Source: Taudactylus pleione | Taxonomy: Eukaryota; Chordata; Amphibia; Anura; Myobatrachidae | Direction of reading: 5' to 3' | Assembly: GCA_031769625.1 (NCBI GenBank) | Contig: JAUIMM010000740.1 | Coordinates: forward strand, 1,028,501 to 1,092,500 | Length of the DNA stretch: 64,000 bases | Part shown: positions 47,001 to 60,100 of the stretch, one piece after another | Numbering within the stretch: the stretch's first letter is position 1 | Layout of the letters: every line of letters begins with the position of its first letter | Translations under genes and position numbers: made by a program | Notes under the pieces: model-generated | Database searches by the model: none | What the model saw: the letters and a program-made list of their open reading frames with translations, nothing else | What the model was told of the DNA's origin: nothing

Positions 47001-50000
47001 CTTTACACTGGTCTCCCTGATTTTGATACTGTATAACCTGCACACACTACACTGGTCTCTCTGGTTTGGACACTGCATAACCTGCACACACTACACTGGT
47101 CTCCCGGGTGTGCACACTGCATAACCTATGCACGCTACACTGGTCTTCCAAGTTTGGACACTGTATAACCTGTGCACACTACACTGGGCTCCCTGGTTTG
47201 GACACTGCATAACCTACGCATGCTACACTGGTCTCCCTTGTTTGGACACTGCATAACCTGGGCACGCTACACTGGTATCCCTGGTATGGACACTGCATAA
47301 CCTGCACACGCTACACTGGTCTCCCTGGTTTGGACACTGCATAACCTGTGCACGCTACACTGGTCTCCCTGGTTTGGACACTGCATAACCTGCACACACT
47401 ACACTGGTCTCCCTGGTGTGGACACTGCATAACCTACGCACGCTACACTGGTCTCCCTGGTTTGGACACTGCATAACCTGCACACACTACACTTGTCTCC
47501 CTGGTTTGGACACTGCGTAACCTACGCATGCTACACTGGTCTCCCTGGTTTGGACACTGCATAACCTCTGCACGCTACACTGGTCTCCCTGGTTTGGACA
47601 CTGCATAACCTGCGCACACTACACTGGTCTCCCCTGGTGTGGACACTGCATAACCTATGCACGCTACACTGGTCTACCTGATTTGGACACTGCATAACCT
47701 GCGCACACTACTCTGGTCTCCCTGGTTTGGACACTGCATAACCTGCGCACACTACACTGGTCTCCCTGGTGTGGACACTGCATAACCTACGCACGCTACA
47801 CTGGTCTACCTGATTTGGACACTGCATAACCTGCGCACACTACACTGGTCTCCCTGGTTTGGACACTGCATAACCTGCGCACATTACACTGGTCTCCCTG
47901 GTGTGGACACTGCATAACCTACACACGCTACACTGGTCTACCTGATTTGGACACTGCATAACCTGCGCACACTACACTGGTCTCCCTGTTTTGGACACTG
48001 CATAACCTGTGCACACTACACTGGTCTCCCTGGTGTGGACACTGCATAACCTACGCATGCTACACTGGCCTCCCTGGTTTGGACACTGCATAACCTGCGC
48101 ATGCTACACTGGTCTCCCTGGTGTGGACACTGCATAACCTATGCATGCTACACTGGTCTCCCTGGTTTGGACACTGTATAAACTGTGCACACTACACTGG
48201 TCTCCCTGGTTTGGACACTACATAACCTGCGCACACTACACTGGTATCCCTGGTGTGGACACTGCATAACCTATGCATGCTACACTGGTCTCCCTGGTTT
48301 GGACAGTGTATAACCTGTGAATGCTAGACTAGTCTCCCTGGTTTGGACACTGCATAACCTACGCACGCTACACTGGTCTCCCTGGTTTGGACACTGCCTA
48401 ACCTGCGCATGCTACACTGGTCTCCCTGGTATGGACACTGCATAACCTACGCACGCTACACTGGTCTCCCTGGTTTGTACACTGCATAACCTACGCACGC
48501 TACACTAGTCTCTCTGGTTTGGACACTGCAAAACCTGCGCACGCTACACTATTCTCCTTGGTTAGGACACTGCATAACCTATGCACGCTACACTGGTCTC
48601 CCTGGTTTGGACACTGCATAACCTACGCACGCTACACTGGTCTACCTGGGTTGGACACTGCATAACCTGCGCATGCTACACTGGTCTCCCTTTGTTTGGA
48701 CACTGCATAACCTGTGCACACTACACTGGTCTCCCTGGTGTGGACACTGCATAACCTACGCATTCTACACTGGTCTCCCTGGTGTGGACACTGCATAACC
48801 TACACATGCTACACTGGTCTCCCTGGTTTGGACACTGTATAACCTGTGCATTCTACACTGGTCTCCCTGGTTTGGACACTGCATAACCTACGCACGCTAC
48901 ACTAGTCTCTCTGGTTTGGACACTGCATAACCTAGGCACGCTACACTGGTCTCCCTGGTTTGGACACTGCATAATCTACGCACGCTACACTGGTCTCCCT
49001 GGTTTGGACACTGCATAACCTGCACACACTACACTGGTCTCCCGGGTGTGCACACTGCATAACCTACGCACGCTACACTGGTCTTCCAAGTTTGGACACT
49101 GTATAACCTGCGCACACTACACTGGGCTCCCTGGTTTGGACACTGCATAACCTACGCATGCTACACTGGTCTCCCTTGTTTGGACACTGCATAACCTGCG
49201 CACGCTACACTGGTATCCCTGGTTTGGATACTGCATAACCTGCACACGCTACACTGGTCTCCCTGGTTTGGACACTGCATAACCTGTGCACGCTACACTG
49301 GTCTCCCTGGTTTGGACACTGCATAACCTGCACACACTACACTGGTCTCCCTGGTGTGGACACTGCATAACTTACGCACGCTACACTGGTCTCCCTGGTT
49401 TGGACATTGCATAATCTGCACACACTACACTTGTCTCCCTGGTTTGGACACTGCATAACCTGCGCACGCTACACTGGTTTCCCTGGTTTGGACACTGCAT
49501 TACCTGCGCACACAACACTGGTCCTTCTGGTTTGGACACTGCATAACCTGCTCACATTACACTGGTCTCCCTGGTTTGGACACTGCATAATCTACGCACG
49601 CTACACTGGTCTCCCTGGTTTGGAAACTGCATAACCTCTGCACGCTACACTGGTCTCCCTGGTTTGGACACTGCATAACCTGCGCACACTACACTGGTAT
49701 CCCTGGTATGGACACTGCATAACCTGCACACGCTACACTGGTCTCCCTGGTTTGGACACTGCCTAACCTGCGCATGCTACACTGGTCTCCCTGGAATGGA
49801 CACTGCATAACCTACGCACGCTACACTGGTCTCCCTGGTTTGTACACTGCATAACCTACGCACGCTACACTAGTCTCTCTGGTTTGGACACTGCAAAACC
49901 TGCGCACGCTACACTATTCTCCTTGGTTAGGACACTGCATAACCTATGCACGCTACACTGGTCTCCCTGGTTTGGACACTGCATAACCTACGCACGCTAC

Positions 50001-51750
50001 ACTGGTCTCCCTGGTGTGGACACTGCATAACCTACGCATGCTACACTGGTCTCCCTGGTGTGGACACTACATAACCTACGCATGCTACACTGGTCTCCCT
50101 GGTTTGGACACTGTATAACCTGTGCATGCTACACTGGTCTCCCTGGTTTGGACACTGCATAACCTACGCACGCTACACTAGTCTCTCTGGTTTGGACACT
50201 GCATAACCTAGGCACGCTACACTGGTCTCCCTGGTTTGGACACTGCATAATCTACGCACGCTACACTGGTCTCCCTGGTTTGGACACTGCATAACCTGCA
50301 CACACTACACTGGTCTCCCGGGTGTGCACACTGCATAACCTACGCACGCTACACTGGTCTTCCAAGTTTGGACACTGTATAACCTGCGCACACTACACTG
50401 GGCTCCCTGGTTTGGACACTGCATAACCTACGCATGCTACACTGGTCTCCCTTGTTTGGACACTGCATAACCTGCGCACGCTACACTGGTATCCCTGGTT
50501 TGGATACTGCATAACCTGCACACGCTACACTGGTCTCCCTGGTTTGGACACTGCATAACCTGTGCACGCTACACTGGTATCCCTGGTTTGGACACTGCAT
50601 AACCTGTACACACTTCACTGGTCTCCCTGGTGTGGACACTGCATAACTTACGCACGCTACACTGGTCTCCCTGGTTTGGACACTGCATAATCTGCACACA
50701 CTACACTTGTCTCCCTGGTTTGGACACTGCATAACCTGCGCACGCTACACTGGTTTCCCTGGTTTGGACACTGCATTACCTGCGCACACAACACTGGTCC
50801 TTCTGGTTTGGACACTGCATAACCTGCTCACATTACACTGGTCTCCCTGGTTTGGACACTGCATAACCTACGCACGCTACACTGGTCTCCCTGGTTTGGA
50901 AACTGCATAACCTCTGCACGCTACACTGGTCTCCCTGGTTTGGACACTGCATAACCTGCGCACACTACACTGGTCTCCCCTGGTGTGGACACTGCATAAC
51001 CTACGCACGCTACACTGGTCTACCTGATTTGGACACTGCATAACCTGCGCACACTACACTGGTCTCCCTGGTTTGGACACTGCATAACTTGCGCACACTA
51101 CACTGGTCTCCCTGGTGTGGACACTGCATAACCTACGCACGCTACACTGGTCTCCCTGGTGTGAACACTGCATAACCTACACACACTACACTGGTCTCCC
51201 TGGTTTGGACACTGCATAACCTGCGCACACTACACTGGTCTCCCTGGTTTGGATACTGCTTTACCTGTGCACACTACACTGGTCTCCCTGGTTTGGACAC
51301 TGCATAACCTGCGCACACTACACTGGTCTCCCTGGTTTGGACACTGCATAACCTGCACACACTACACTGGTCTCCCTGGTGTGGACACTACATATCCTAC
51401 GCACGCTACACTGGTCTCCCTGGTGTGGACACTGCATAACCTATGCATGCTACACTGTTCTCCCCTGGTTTGGACACTACATAACCTGCTCACACTACAC
51501 TGGTCTCCCTGGTATGGACACTGCATAACCTGCGCACGCTACACTGGTCTCCCTGGTTTGGACACTGCATAACCTGCGCACGCTACACTGGTCTCCCTGG
51601 TTTGGACACTGCCTAACCTACGCACGCTACACTGGTCTCCCTGGTTTGGACACTGCATAACCTGCGCACGCTACACTGGTCTACCTGGTATGGACACTGC
51701 ATAACCTGCACACGCTAAACTGGTCTCCCTGGTTTGGACACTGCATAACC
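41090..51750. repeat. 44-bp satellite, about 242 units
   Basis: The unit is GCACGCTACACTGGTCTCCC, TGGTTTGGACACTGCATAAC, CTAC. It varies at GCACGC/GCATGC/GCACAC, GGTTTGG/GGTGTGG and CTACG/CTGCG. Small indels occur (CTCCCCTGG, CTGAATTTGG, CTGGTGGACAC). Blocks of units are copied: 41871 to 43279 (1408 bases, 32 units), about 44.6-46.2 kb to 46.6-48.2 kb (~2.0 kb), and 48551 to 49916 (~1.36 kb). Apparent proteins reading TLVSLVWTLHNL are periodicity artefacts. Confidence 0.97.
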
Positions 51751-51759
51751 TGGAGTGTA

Positions 51760-54420
51760 GTTTTCCTACTCATCATTTGACTTTTATTCCTCCAACACTT
51801 TTTACCTAGTCTCTCCCACTACCTCACCGCCATATCACACTTCCTAATTGTCTGCCTCTGCTCTAATTAGCTGCATCCTCTGCTGTGCTTTCCTGCCCAC
51901 CTCCTACTTGCTCTCTTGTCATCCTTCTCTCTCCCTCCACCCTGAGTCAGCCACCATGCCTCCTCGCCCCTTACCCATACCAACTATATCCACCGGCTTA
52001 CACCTTCCCCTTAGATCTAGCCCACATGCCCTCACTCATAACCCAGACAATCTCATCCACATATCCCCCGTCCCCTCCCTCCCATTCTCCTGTGCTCTCT
52101 GGAACACCAGATCTGTCTGCAATAAACTGCCTGCTATCCATGACCTTTTTATTTCACACTCTCTAAATCTTTTTCGCCATCACCGAAACCTGGCTCTCCT
52201 CCTATGACCCTGCCTCCCCCACTGCACTCTCCTCTGGGGGCCTCACCTTCACCCACTCTGTCAGACCTGACAACCGCCAAGGTGGCAGAGTGGGCATCCT
52301 CTTATCCCCCAACTGCAGCTTTTGCATTATCCCACCTGAGCCCTCCCTTTCTTTCTCCACCTTTAAGGTACACTCTTTCTGTCTCCTCTATCCCATTCAT
52401 CTCTGTGTTGCAGTCATCTACCATCCCCCAGGCTCCCCCACCCAATTCCTTGACAACTTTGCTGCCTGGATTCCCCACTTCCTCTCTGCTGACTTTCCCT
52501 CTATAATCCTTGGTGACTTTAACATCCAGACTTCCTTCACTTCAAGTTTGTCCTCTATTCTTACAGCTCAGCTCTCTCCCTAACCAAGCAATCCTTCTTC
52601 CAGCCACTCATCACCTCTCAGTCATCCAATCCCAACTGCCTTTTTGGTACTTTCAACGCTCTCCTTCGTCCCCCCCTCCACCCCTCCCATCCTCCCTCAC
52701 TGCATTTGACTTTGGCTCCTTCTTCTCTTCCAAAATTTAGGTAATTCATCACAGTATATCCTTCAATCTCTTTGCTGCAACCCTTCCTCCCAGCCATCCC
52801 ACCATGTGCTCCTTCAGCCCCACCACGGGCGATGAGGTGCACTCCCTCATCTTGGCCTCTCCCCCTTCCACCTGCCCCCTTGAACCCCTCCCTTCATGCC
52901 TTCTATGCTCTCTCTCCTCCACTGCCTGCTCCCACCTTGCTCACCTTTTCAACTTATCTCTCTCCAACGGCATCTTTCCCTCCTCATTCAAACATGCTCT
53001 TGTCACACCTATTGTTAAAAAACCCAACCTCGACCCGTCCTCACCCACAAATTACCGCCCCATTTCTCTTCTCCCTTTTGCCTCCAAACTACTTGAGCGG
53101 CTTGTCTACAGCCGCATCACCAGCTATCTCTCTGACAACTGTATCCTTGATCCTCTTCAATCTGGCTTTCGCCCACTTCACTCCACTGAAACTGCCCTGG
53201 CCAAAGTCACCAATGACCTGCTTGCAGCCAAATCCAGGGGCCACTTGTCTCTGCTCATCCTCCTGGACCTCTCTGCAGTCTTTGACACCATGGATCATAC
53301 TCTCCACACCCTTCAGACCTTTGGCATCTCTTACCTCACCAACCACTCCTTCTCAGTGTCTGCCTCTGGCTCCACCTCCCCCTTCCACCCTTCCCATTGG
53401 TGTCCCGCAGGGTTCGGTCCTGGGCCCGCTGCTCTTCTCCCTGTACACCTCTACACTAGGAGAACTCATCAGCTCCTTCGGCCTCCAATAACAACTCTAT
53501 GCCGATGACACACAATTATACCTCTCCTGAGCTCTCCCCTTCTGTCCTCTCTCAGGTATCCAGCTGCCATATCTTCTTGGATGTCTGAGCGCTCTATGAA
53601 GCTCAAAGCTCAACATGGATAAAACCAAACTCATCATCTTTCCCCCTAACAGAGTCTCAACTCCACCCTATCTCGCCATCACTGTTGACAACACTCTCCT
53701 TCACCCCCCACATTCAATCTCTGGCACAATCCTGTCGGTTACAGCTACACAACATTGCTCGCATTAGGCCTTTCCTCTCCCAGAATGCTACCAAACTGAT
53801 TATACATTTATTAATAATTTCTCGGCTTGACTACTGCAACCTCTCCTTACTGGCCTCCCACATTGCAATCTTGCCCCCTCCAGTCTGTTCTCAATGCTGC
53901 AGCTAGACTTATCTTCCTCTCCCACCATTCCACTTCTGCTGCTCCCCTCTGCCAAACCTTCACTGGCTCCCATTCCCCTACAGAATCCTCTTCAAACTCC
54001 TCACCTTTACAGACAAGGCCCTCTCTAACTCTACTGATCCCTACATTTCCAGCCTCATCTACTTACACACTCCCTCCCGCTCACTCTGGTCTGCCAATGA
54101 CTGTTACCTCTCCTCCACCCTGGTTAATTCATCTCATGCTCGTGTCGAAGATTTTGCCCATGCAGTCCCCATCCACTGGAATGAGCTTCCTCGCTCGATC
54201 AGGCTCTCCCCAACCCTGCAGAGCTTCAAACGTGCACTGAAAATCCACCTGTTCACCAAAGCATACCCTTCCATGAAATGGAATGGTAGGAGAAACTATT
54301 GGCGCTTCTAAGCAAGCTGCAGCCCTTTCAATGAAGATCTTTCCCTAAAGATCTAAGCAAATGTCTAATGTACAAGAAAATGCTATGTCAGTGATAAGAA
54401 GAATAAAATACTTATCCATA
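51760..54420 (+). pseudogene. L2/CR1-type LINE ORF2 remnant (endonuclease and reverse transcriptase)
   Basis: Starts where the 44-bp array ends. The apurinic endonuclease is recognisable from WNTRSVCNKLPAI (52098), ITETWL, GGRVGILLSP (52282) and the catalytic GDFN (52511-52522). The reverse transcriptase starts at PIVKKPN (53008) with [33 protein letters not shown] and [13 protein letters not shown] (first aspartate). After a frameshift it gives [15 protein letters not shown], and beyond a stop the catalytic YADDTQLY (53498-53521). The C-terminal SRLDYCN, VLNAAARLIF and WNELPRSIRLSPTLQSF (to ~54270) follow. These make the L2/CR1 group likely. Endonuclease nicking and target-primed copying are its family functions. 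At least four frame changes and several stops inactivate it. The start of ORF2 is unclear and ORF1 is not identifiable. Confidence 0.85.
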
Positions 54421-54705
54421 GTAGTTGAGCTTAATTTGCCCCTCCTTTGGTTCTCTTCTACCAAAAGCTTCGTAGACATATAGAAAAGGGGGTATATATG
54501 GTGTCAGTGTATAGCACTTCCTTTGAGTGGTAATACACATAAAGTTCTCTTCAAAAAGATATTAGGAATACAAGACAAGGCATACCCCAACACACTAAAT
54601 CAGAGATGGGTATGCTCCTATAATGGTATCTTTGATCCAAGAACCATCCAACAGGTGTGAAGACAACTGTTATGGGGTTACCCTTTTAACTAGTTAGGAG
54701 ATATA
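54421..54705. other. Unassigned sequence after the LINE
   Basis: About 285 bases including the probable LINE 3' end and unique-looking DNA. No gene or repeat is recognised. Confidence 0.4.
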
Positions 54706-55304
54706 GGGCCTGATTCAGAGCCGTTCGCTATTTGCGGTCGTTCGTTCAAAAACAAGGGGTGGCTATTCAAATGATCCGTTCGCAAATTGCAGTCTGTTCC
54801 CACCTCTAAGTCTGAACGAGCGAGCAAAACATACGCTCATTTATTTGTTAAAAACGCCCCCTGGCCGCTCACACCATACGTCATGTCCGCTATTTATTAG
54901 ATTAATCGAGTACATCGACCAGCGTATGAACTGCTCGCTATTCTTGTGGTTGGTTTTTGCTACCACAATCTTGCGAGCAGTTCTGGCTATAAAATAACCC
55001 AGTGACGTGGTCAATGACGCTGCTGTATTAATTATGCACACCCATAAAACGCCCGTTTTGACCTTTAAGCACGCCTGCGTTCTGATCTCCACTCCCCGTT
55101 TTCAAGCACCTTCCCCTGTTACCACCCACATACGCCTCATTCTGTCACTCAAAATAGCAGGCATTCGCTATATTGCGAGCACATGAATTTCGGCCGCACT
55201 GACTGGTTCGCGCATGCGTATAACGATCCGTACGCATGCGCAGATGTGCGAACATCGCTCGGAACGAGCGTACTGCCGCTAGCGAGTGGCTCTGAATGAG
55301 GGCC
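54706..55304. mobile_element. Palindromic inverted-repeat element, type 2, copy 1
   Basis: Ends GGGCCTGATTCAGAG and CTCTGAATGAGGGCC form an inverted repeat. Flanks ATA (54703-54705) and ATA (55305-55307) could be a 3-base target duplication. It shares interior sequence with 60442-61030: GTTAATTATGCA-like, CAGGCACGCCTGCGTT-like and CCTCATTCTGTCACTCAAA. It has no coding capacity. The 3-base duplication suits PIF/Harbinger-type MITEs, but superfamily assignment is tentative. Confidence 0.72.
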
Positions 55305-56564
55305 ATAGTTACCCTGCAAGCCCCTGTCAGTTTATTTTATTTATAAGTTCATGCAGCACCAGTGGCCCCATAAGATAATACAGTGAACTTTTGCTGACCT
55401 TTCTCCCTCGGACCATACTGAGCATGTGCAGACAGGGAGGTAGAAAGTGCCCCATGGTCAGCGACCCATTTTTGGAGGGAAAATCCTGTTCCATTGATTG
55501 GTAGCCTTGGTGTCCAGGCAGAGATCCCTGTAGGCGGCCTGTTGCTGGGGTCCCCCTGTCCACTCATATATGCCGGACCGACAGGTAGGAGAATATGGAA
55601 GAGTTTATAAAATACCATCCCCAGGGCTGTCAGTGCTGAGTCTGGGAGGAATTTCTGAAAAAATTATTGTTTGTGAGGTGTTTCTGTGGAGTGTCTCTGG
55701 ATCTGTACAAATAGGGGTGCAGTAACACCTCTCTTTGATCTAGATTACAAATACTGTACATCTGTTTGCCAATGATTATAAATTGGAGCATATCCCAACC
55801 GCTGCTGTGTCCACCCCTGTGTTACCCTGGATTACAGATACTGAGTTTGGTCAAACATGTAAACCCTATTGGATTACAAGTAAAAGCATCCCCGGACTGC
55901 AGCTACCTACCTCCTGTCTGCCAGGTTGTGCTGGACTGTGATGCCAGCCAGGGTGCTCTCGCTGTTGGCTGTGGTTGATGGAGCAGAGACCCGCAGGCTC
56001 AGTGGGTCTGTTGCGTCCAAAAGGGACCCGGGGGCAGAGAATACCATCCACTCCTGGCCACCTCGAGGTGCCCTTGATGAGCAGGGAGCTATGCATGGGG
56101 AGCTTGCCTTGGCAGAGCTAGAAGGAGTATTGCCTGACATCAGCGCCCACCGAACCCAGAGCTGTGTAGGAGTTCGCCCCCAGAGACTGCTGCAGCTTGA
56201 GCGGGAGGACAGGAGCACCCTCTGTTGCTGCAAAGGACATCTGGGAGGAGCGGAGGACCTCTCATCATGGGCTGCCTGGAGAAGAGCCTGAAGATTTGGA
56301 GGACCCACGCTGTGGACCTTCCTGACAGAACGGAGAGTAGAAGCAAGTGCCACATCTGTATCACAGCCATGGACCATCGGTATGCACGCCAAGAGGAAGA
56401 CTTCACAAACAATGACCCCTGGAGAAGATCCGGAAGCTGCGGGCAGAAGAGAGGACAGCCCCAGAGGAAGCTTGCTCCAGGACCCCTTCACTGCCATAGT
56501 TACCTGTTGGACGGAGCCCGAGTAAAGGAGTCTCTACCTGTGGCTTCCTTATGAAATACTTGCC
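55305..56564. other. Unassigned sequence upstream of the gypsy element
   Basis: GC-richer DNA with several short overlapping frames (55926-56291, 55907-56497 and others). I recognise none of them as a protein. It could be part of the gypsy element's leader or an unrelated insertion. Only the part from about 56565 on is shared with the right-hand LTR. Confidence 0.4.
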
Positions 56565-56574
56565 GGAGTTCTGC

Positions 56575-57540
56575 AGCTAGGAGCTCTGGTGCGGTGCTTA
56601 GTATACCGGAGATCCTCTGGACTTCATGGGGCTGAACAGCCACAGCTAGGGGTAATATCACAAGACCTCCTTCTGCCAGGCTCTTGCCCCCGACCTTCCC
56701 CTTAGTACAATTGGGGCCTTTAGATAGTAACACCCGACTGGGTCAACCGTTTCCTTAGAGTGGGACCCTGTATTTTCCCTGAGCACAGGTCCTCTAATAG
56801 GGTTTCCCCTGTGTAGATGTGAGCTGTCTCTGAGCAGCTGTAGGAAAGGGGCTCCCATTTATTTAGGGGTTTCTGTTACTATATTTGGAGAGAGTTGTTT
56901 AACTCAGCAGCTTATTCGTGTACATATAGGGGAAAGTAGGGATAGGTTGCCCCTCTTTCTCTTTGCAAACCTGTAGTTGATATGGGGAGTTGTTGTTCTT
57001 CCTGTGAACCTCCAGCTCATGTCTGGGAGGGAACGTGATTTATTTGTATCAGCTCATATCTGATACCACTGTGGGTGATGTACAATATTTCCTATGTTTA
57101 TCCTGAAACTAAATATCATGCCATTGAAATGTATTTTTCCCTGTTTGCGGTTGGCTATTGGTATTATTTAATTGATTAATAGTGACCCGCAGTTGTCCTT
57201 TGATTGTTATATCTTTCTGTAATGATATTTATTTGCTCACTGTATTATTCAAATGCATTTGCTTATTTAATGCTAAATCTATACACGCTTAACTACTGCA
57301 TTACCTGTCTAGTATTACTTTCTGGTAGCTGATAAACTCTTAACCCTGTGTAACCTCAGTAGGCAACACTCTCTTGTTCAGTGAATTGTGTCTGCATAGA
57401 CTGTTAACCATTACAGACGGAGAACTAAAAATACCAGCCTAACCTGCATGTGCATTATTGTGCTTGGGCCATTTACTCGGCATAGACTGTTAGCTGTTAC
57501 AGCTGGAGAACTACAAGTACTACCCTTGTAGTTCTGACAT
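56575..57540 (+). repeat. Left LTR of the gypsy element
   Basis: Matches 59818-61450 through CTCTGGTGCGGTGCTTAG, GACCTCCTTCTGCC, CCTTAGAGTGGGACC and TTGCTCACTGTATTATTC. It contains the unoccupied site CTGAAACTAAATATCATG (57110-57127) and about two of the 86-base units (GGAGAACTACAAGTAC). It has one copy of the CCTTAGAGTGGGACC segment, where the right LTR has five. Confidence 0.85.
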
Positions 57541-59760
57541 CGGAATTATGACATGTTCCTATTGCATCTGGACGACATCATAATCTTTTCCAGAACCTAT
57601 GCCAAACATTTGAAACATCTTGATGAGGTCTTCCAACAGTTAGCCCAGTATGGACTGAAGGTCAAACCATCCAAATACCATCTCTTAATATCATCAGTAC
57701 AATATTTAGGGCACATAGTAAGTGCTGAAGGCATTGCACCAGATATAGAAAAGATCTGAACAATCCAAGAATGGCTAGTTCTCAAGACACTAAAGGATGT
57801 CAGGAGTTTCATGGGCTCTGCGGGGTACTGCCGCAGGTTTTTTCAGGATTTTGCAAAGATCACAACCCCTTTATTCAATGTACTCAGAGGAGTATCCAAA
57901 GGCCGGCCATGCAAAAAAGAGCCTATCCTCTGGACATAGGAACAAGTAGCGTTTGATGTCTTAAAAACAGCCCTTACTACCGCTCCACTTTTGTCCTATC
58001 CTATTTACGAACAGCCATTCAGATTATACACTGATGCTAGTCATCATGGATTGGGAGCTGTGCTGTCTCAAGTACAAGAAGGTCAGGAAAAGGTGATTGC
58101 CTATGCTAGTCATGGATTGACTAAAACGGAACAAAATGACAACAACTACAGCGCGTTCAAGCTTGAATTCCTGGCTGTAGTGTGGGCTGTCACTGTAAAA
58201 TTTAAATTCTATCTGGCTGCTGCAAATTTTACCATCTTCACCGACAATAACTCTCTCTCTCATTTACAGACTGCAAAGTTAGGCGCACTAGAACAGCATT
58301 GGTGCTCGAGACTAGCCAACTGTAGCTTCACTTTGAAGTACAGAAGAGGCAGGCAGCATGATAACGCAGACACACTCTCTCAACTCCCACGGAAATGGAG
58401 AGCTGTAAGGAAGATATGTGGGAAGAGGTGGAAATTCCACTTCTAAATGTGCAGAGTTTTCAACAGAACTTGAAAGTTCAGCCATTTGAAAACCTGCACC
58501 AAACTGAGCCCGAAAAAACAACTCATTCTGTGATCTCGGAGTACTGGTAGAAAATCCAAGAAGGGAGCAGACTGATTGAGGAAGTGAAACATTTATTCAA
58601 CTCTGAAGAAGTTTTAACTAAGGCAAAACATTTAATGGCGGACCCCAAACTGGTGAAACTCTGGAGACAAAGAGAGAGAATGCTGATCCAAGATGGGCTA
58701 TTACTCCATCAGTCATATAATCTGAAAACACATCATTCTATCCAGCAGGTGGTGCTGCCTTGCTTCAAAGCACCTAGTGTTTTGTAGAAGTACCGTTATG
58801 AAACAGGACACTTTGGTTGTCTAAAAACTGAAAGCACAATCAGGAATAATGTCTACTGGATCGGCCTACGGGAAGATGTGGAAGAATGGTGTAGGAAGTG
58901 CCACTCATGTAATCTGAAGAAAAGGGCAGAGCTGTCCCAGAGTGCCCCCCTTCATCCAATCAACAGCACTAAACCATTGGAATTGGTCGCCTTGGATCAT
59001 GTGAAGTTGGAAGACAGTCGCAGCAGCTACCAGTACGCACTATCCATCATTGACCACTTCACAAAATTTGCTGTAACCATCCCAGTAAAATACTTGACTG
59101 CAAGGACCACGGCAAAGGTTGTTTTGGAAATACTTTGTAACATCCTATGGCTACCCAGACCAAATTCTCACCGATCAGGGGATGGCTATTGAGTCTCAAT
59201 TGTTCTTGGAGCTGTGCCAGCTGTATAAGTGCCATAAAATAAGAACAACTGCAAATCATTCACAGTGCAATGGACTCTCCGAAAAGATCAATCAAACATT
59301 AATCAATATGCTGTGGGCTGTCCCACTGCCGAGAAGATTGTATTGGCCCACGTTGCTCCCTGAGCTAACATATCTATATAACAACTTGAAACATTGCTCC
59401 ACGGGATATACACCCTATTATTTGATGTTCAGACGGCATGGAAAGCTTCCCGCAGATGTTGAACTAGAAACGCCGACCATGGAAAACCACATGTCCCAGC
59501 CGCAAGATGAGTTGGTGAAGGAGCATCAAGTTCGGATCAAGGAGTCTCAGGCCTTGGTGGAGCAGCAATAGAAAAGCTCCAGCACTGGCAAGAAGAATAC
59601 TACAACAGTCAAGACAAAGCAGCACCACTGAAAGTCGGAAATGGAGTCTGTTTAAAGAAAAATGTACGCTGAAGTAAACTTGATCCACTGTGGGAAACCG
59701 ATCCATATTGTGTGGTAAGGAAAGAATACTTGGATCAGCCTACATATGAAATTGAACTGA
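57541..59760 (+). pseudogene. gypsy pol remnant: reverse transcriptase (C-terminal), RNase H, integrase
   Basis: The first motif is LHLDDIIIFS, the reverse transcriptase active site (57562-57591). Connection motifs follow (GLKVKPSKYHLL, VQYLGHIVS, then FMGSAGYCRRF). The frame stays the same to 58446 except for TGA at 57757 and TAG near 57938. RNase H shows YTDASHHGLGAVLSQ, KLEFLAVVWAV and FTDNNSLSHL. Integrase remnants lie at 58584-59192 (GHFGCLKTESTIRNNVYW, WCRKCHSC, LELVALDHVKLE) and, after a frame change near 59140, at 59119-59571 (ILTDQG, ANHSQCNGLSEKINQTL, GYTPYYLMFRR). The D, D and E of the integrase core are visible, in two frames. The first zinc-finger histidine is not evident. Multiple stops and the missing front half make it dead. 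Confidence 0.86.
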
Positions 59761-60006
59761 AAGATGTCTGAAAGATGGTTCACTGAAACCGACTTCGTCT
59801 ATGCATCTCCATGCCGCCTGGAGCTCCGGTGCGGTGCTTTGCATCCCGGAGTTCCTCTGGACTTCGTGGGGCTGAACAGCCATAGCCAGGGGTAAGATCA
59901 CCAGACCTCCTTCTGCCAGACTCTTGCCCCCGACCTTCCCCTTAGTACAACTGCAGCCTTTAGATAGTAACACCTGGCTGGGTCAACCCATTCACCATTT
60001 TTCAAA

Positions 60007-60100
60007 CTGCCTTAGAGTGGGACCGTGCCTTAGAGTGGGACCGTGCCTTAGAGTGGGACCGTGCCTTAGAGTGGGACCGTGCCTTAGAGTGGGACCCTGT
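60007..60100 (+). repeat. 18-base tandem repeat in the right LTR
   Basis: CCTTAGAGTGGGACCGTG is repeated four times, then a fifth unit continues into CCTGTATTTTCCCTG. The left LTR has a single unit at 56752-56766. Confidence 0.95.

Noticed and set aside
41367..51572. Short frames reading TLVSLVWTLHNL in the 44-bp array
   Set aside because: They recur with the satellite period and change frame every unit or so. No protein family is recognisable.
41090..51750. CRISPR-like appearance of regular repeats
   Set aside because: There are no unique spacers between repeats, the whole unit is repeated, no cas genes are present, and the context is eukaryotic.
55907..56497. A 196-codon minus-strand frame and overlapping plus-strand frames upstream of the gypsy LTR
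   Set aside because: No recognisable domain. Overlapping frames on both strands in GC-rich DNA are common, and gag could not be identified.
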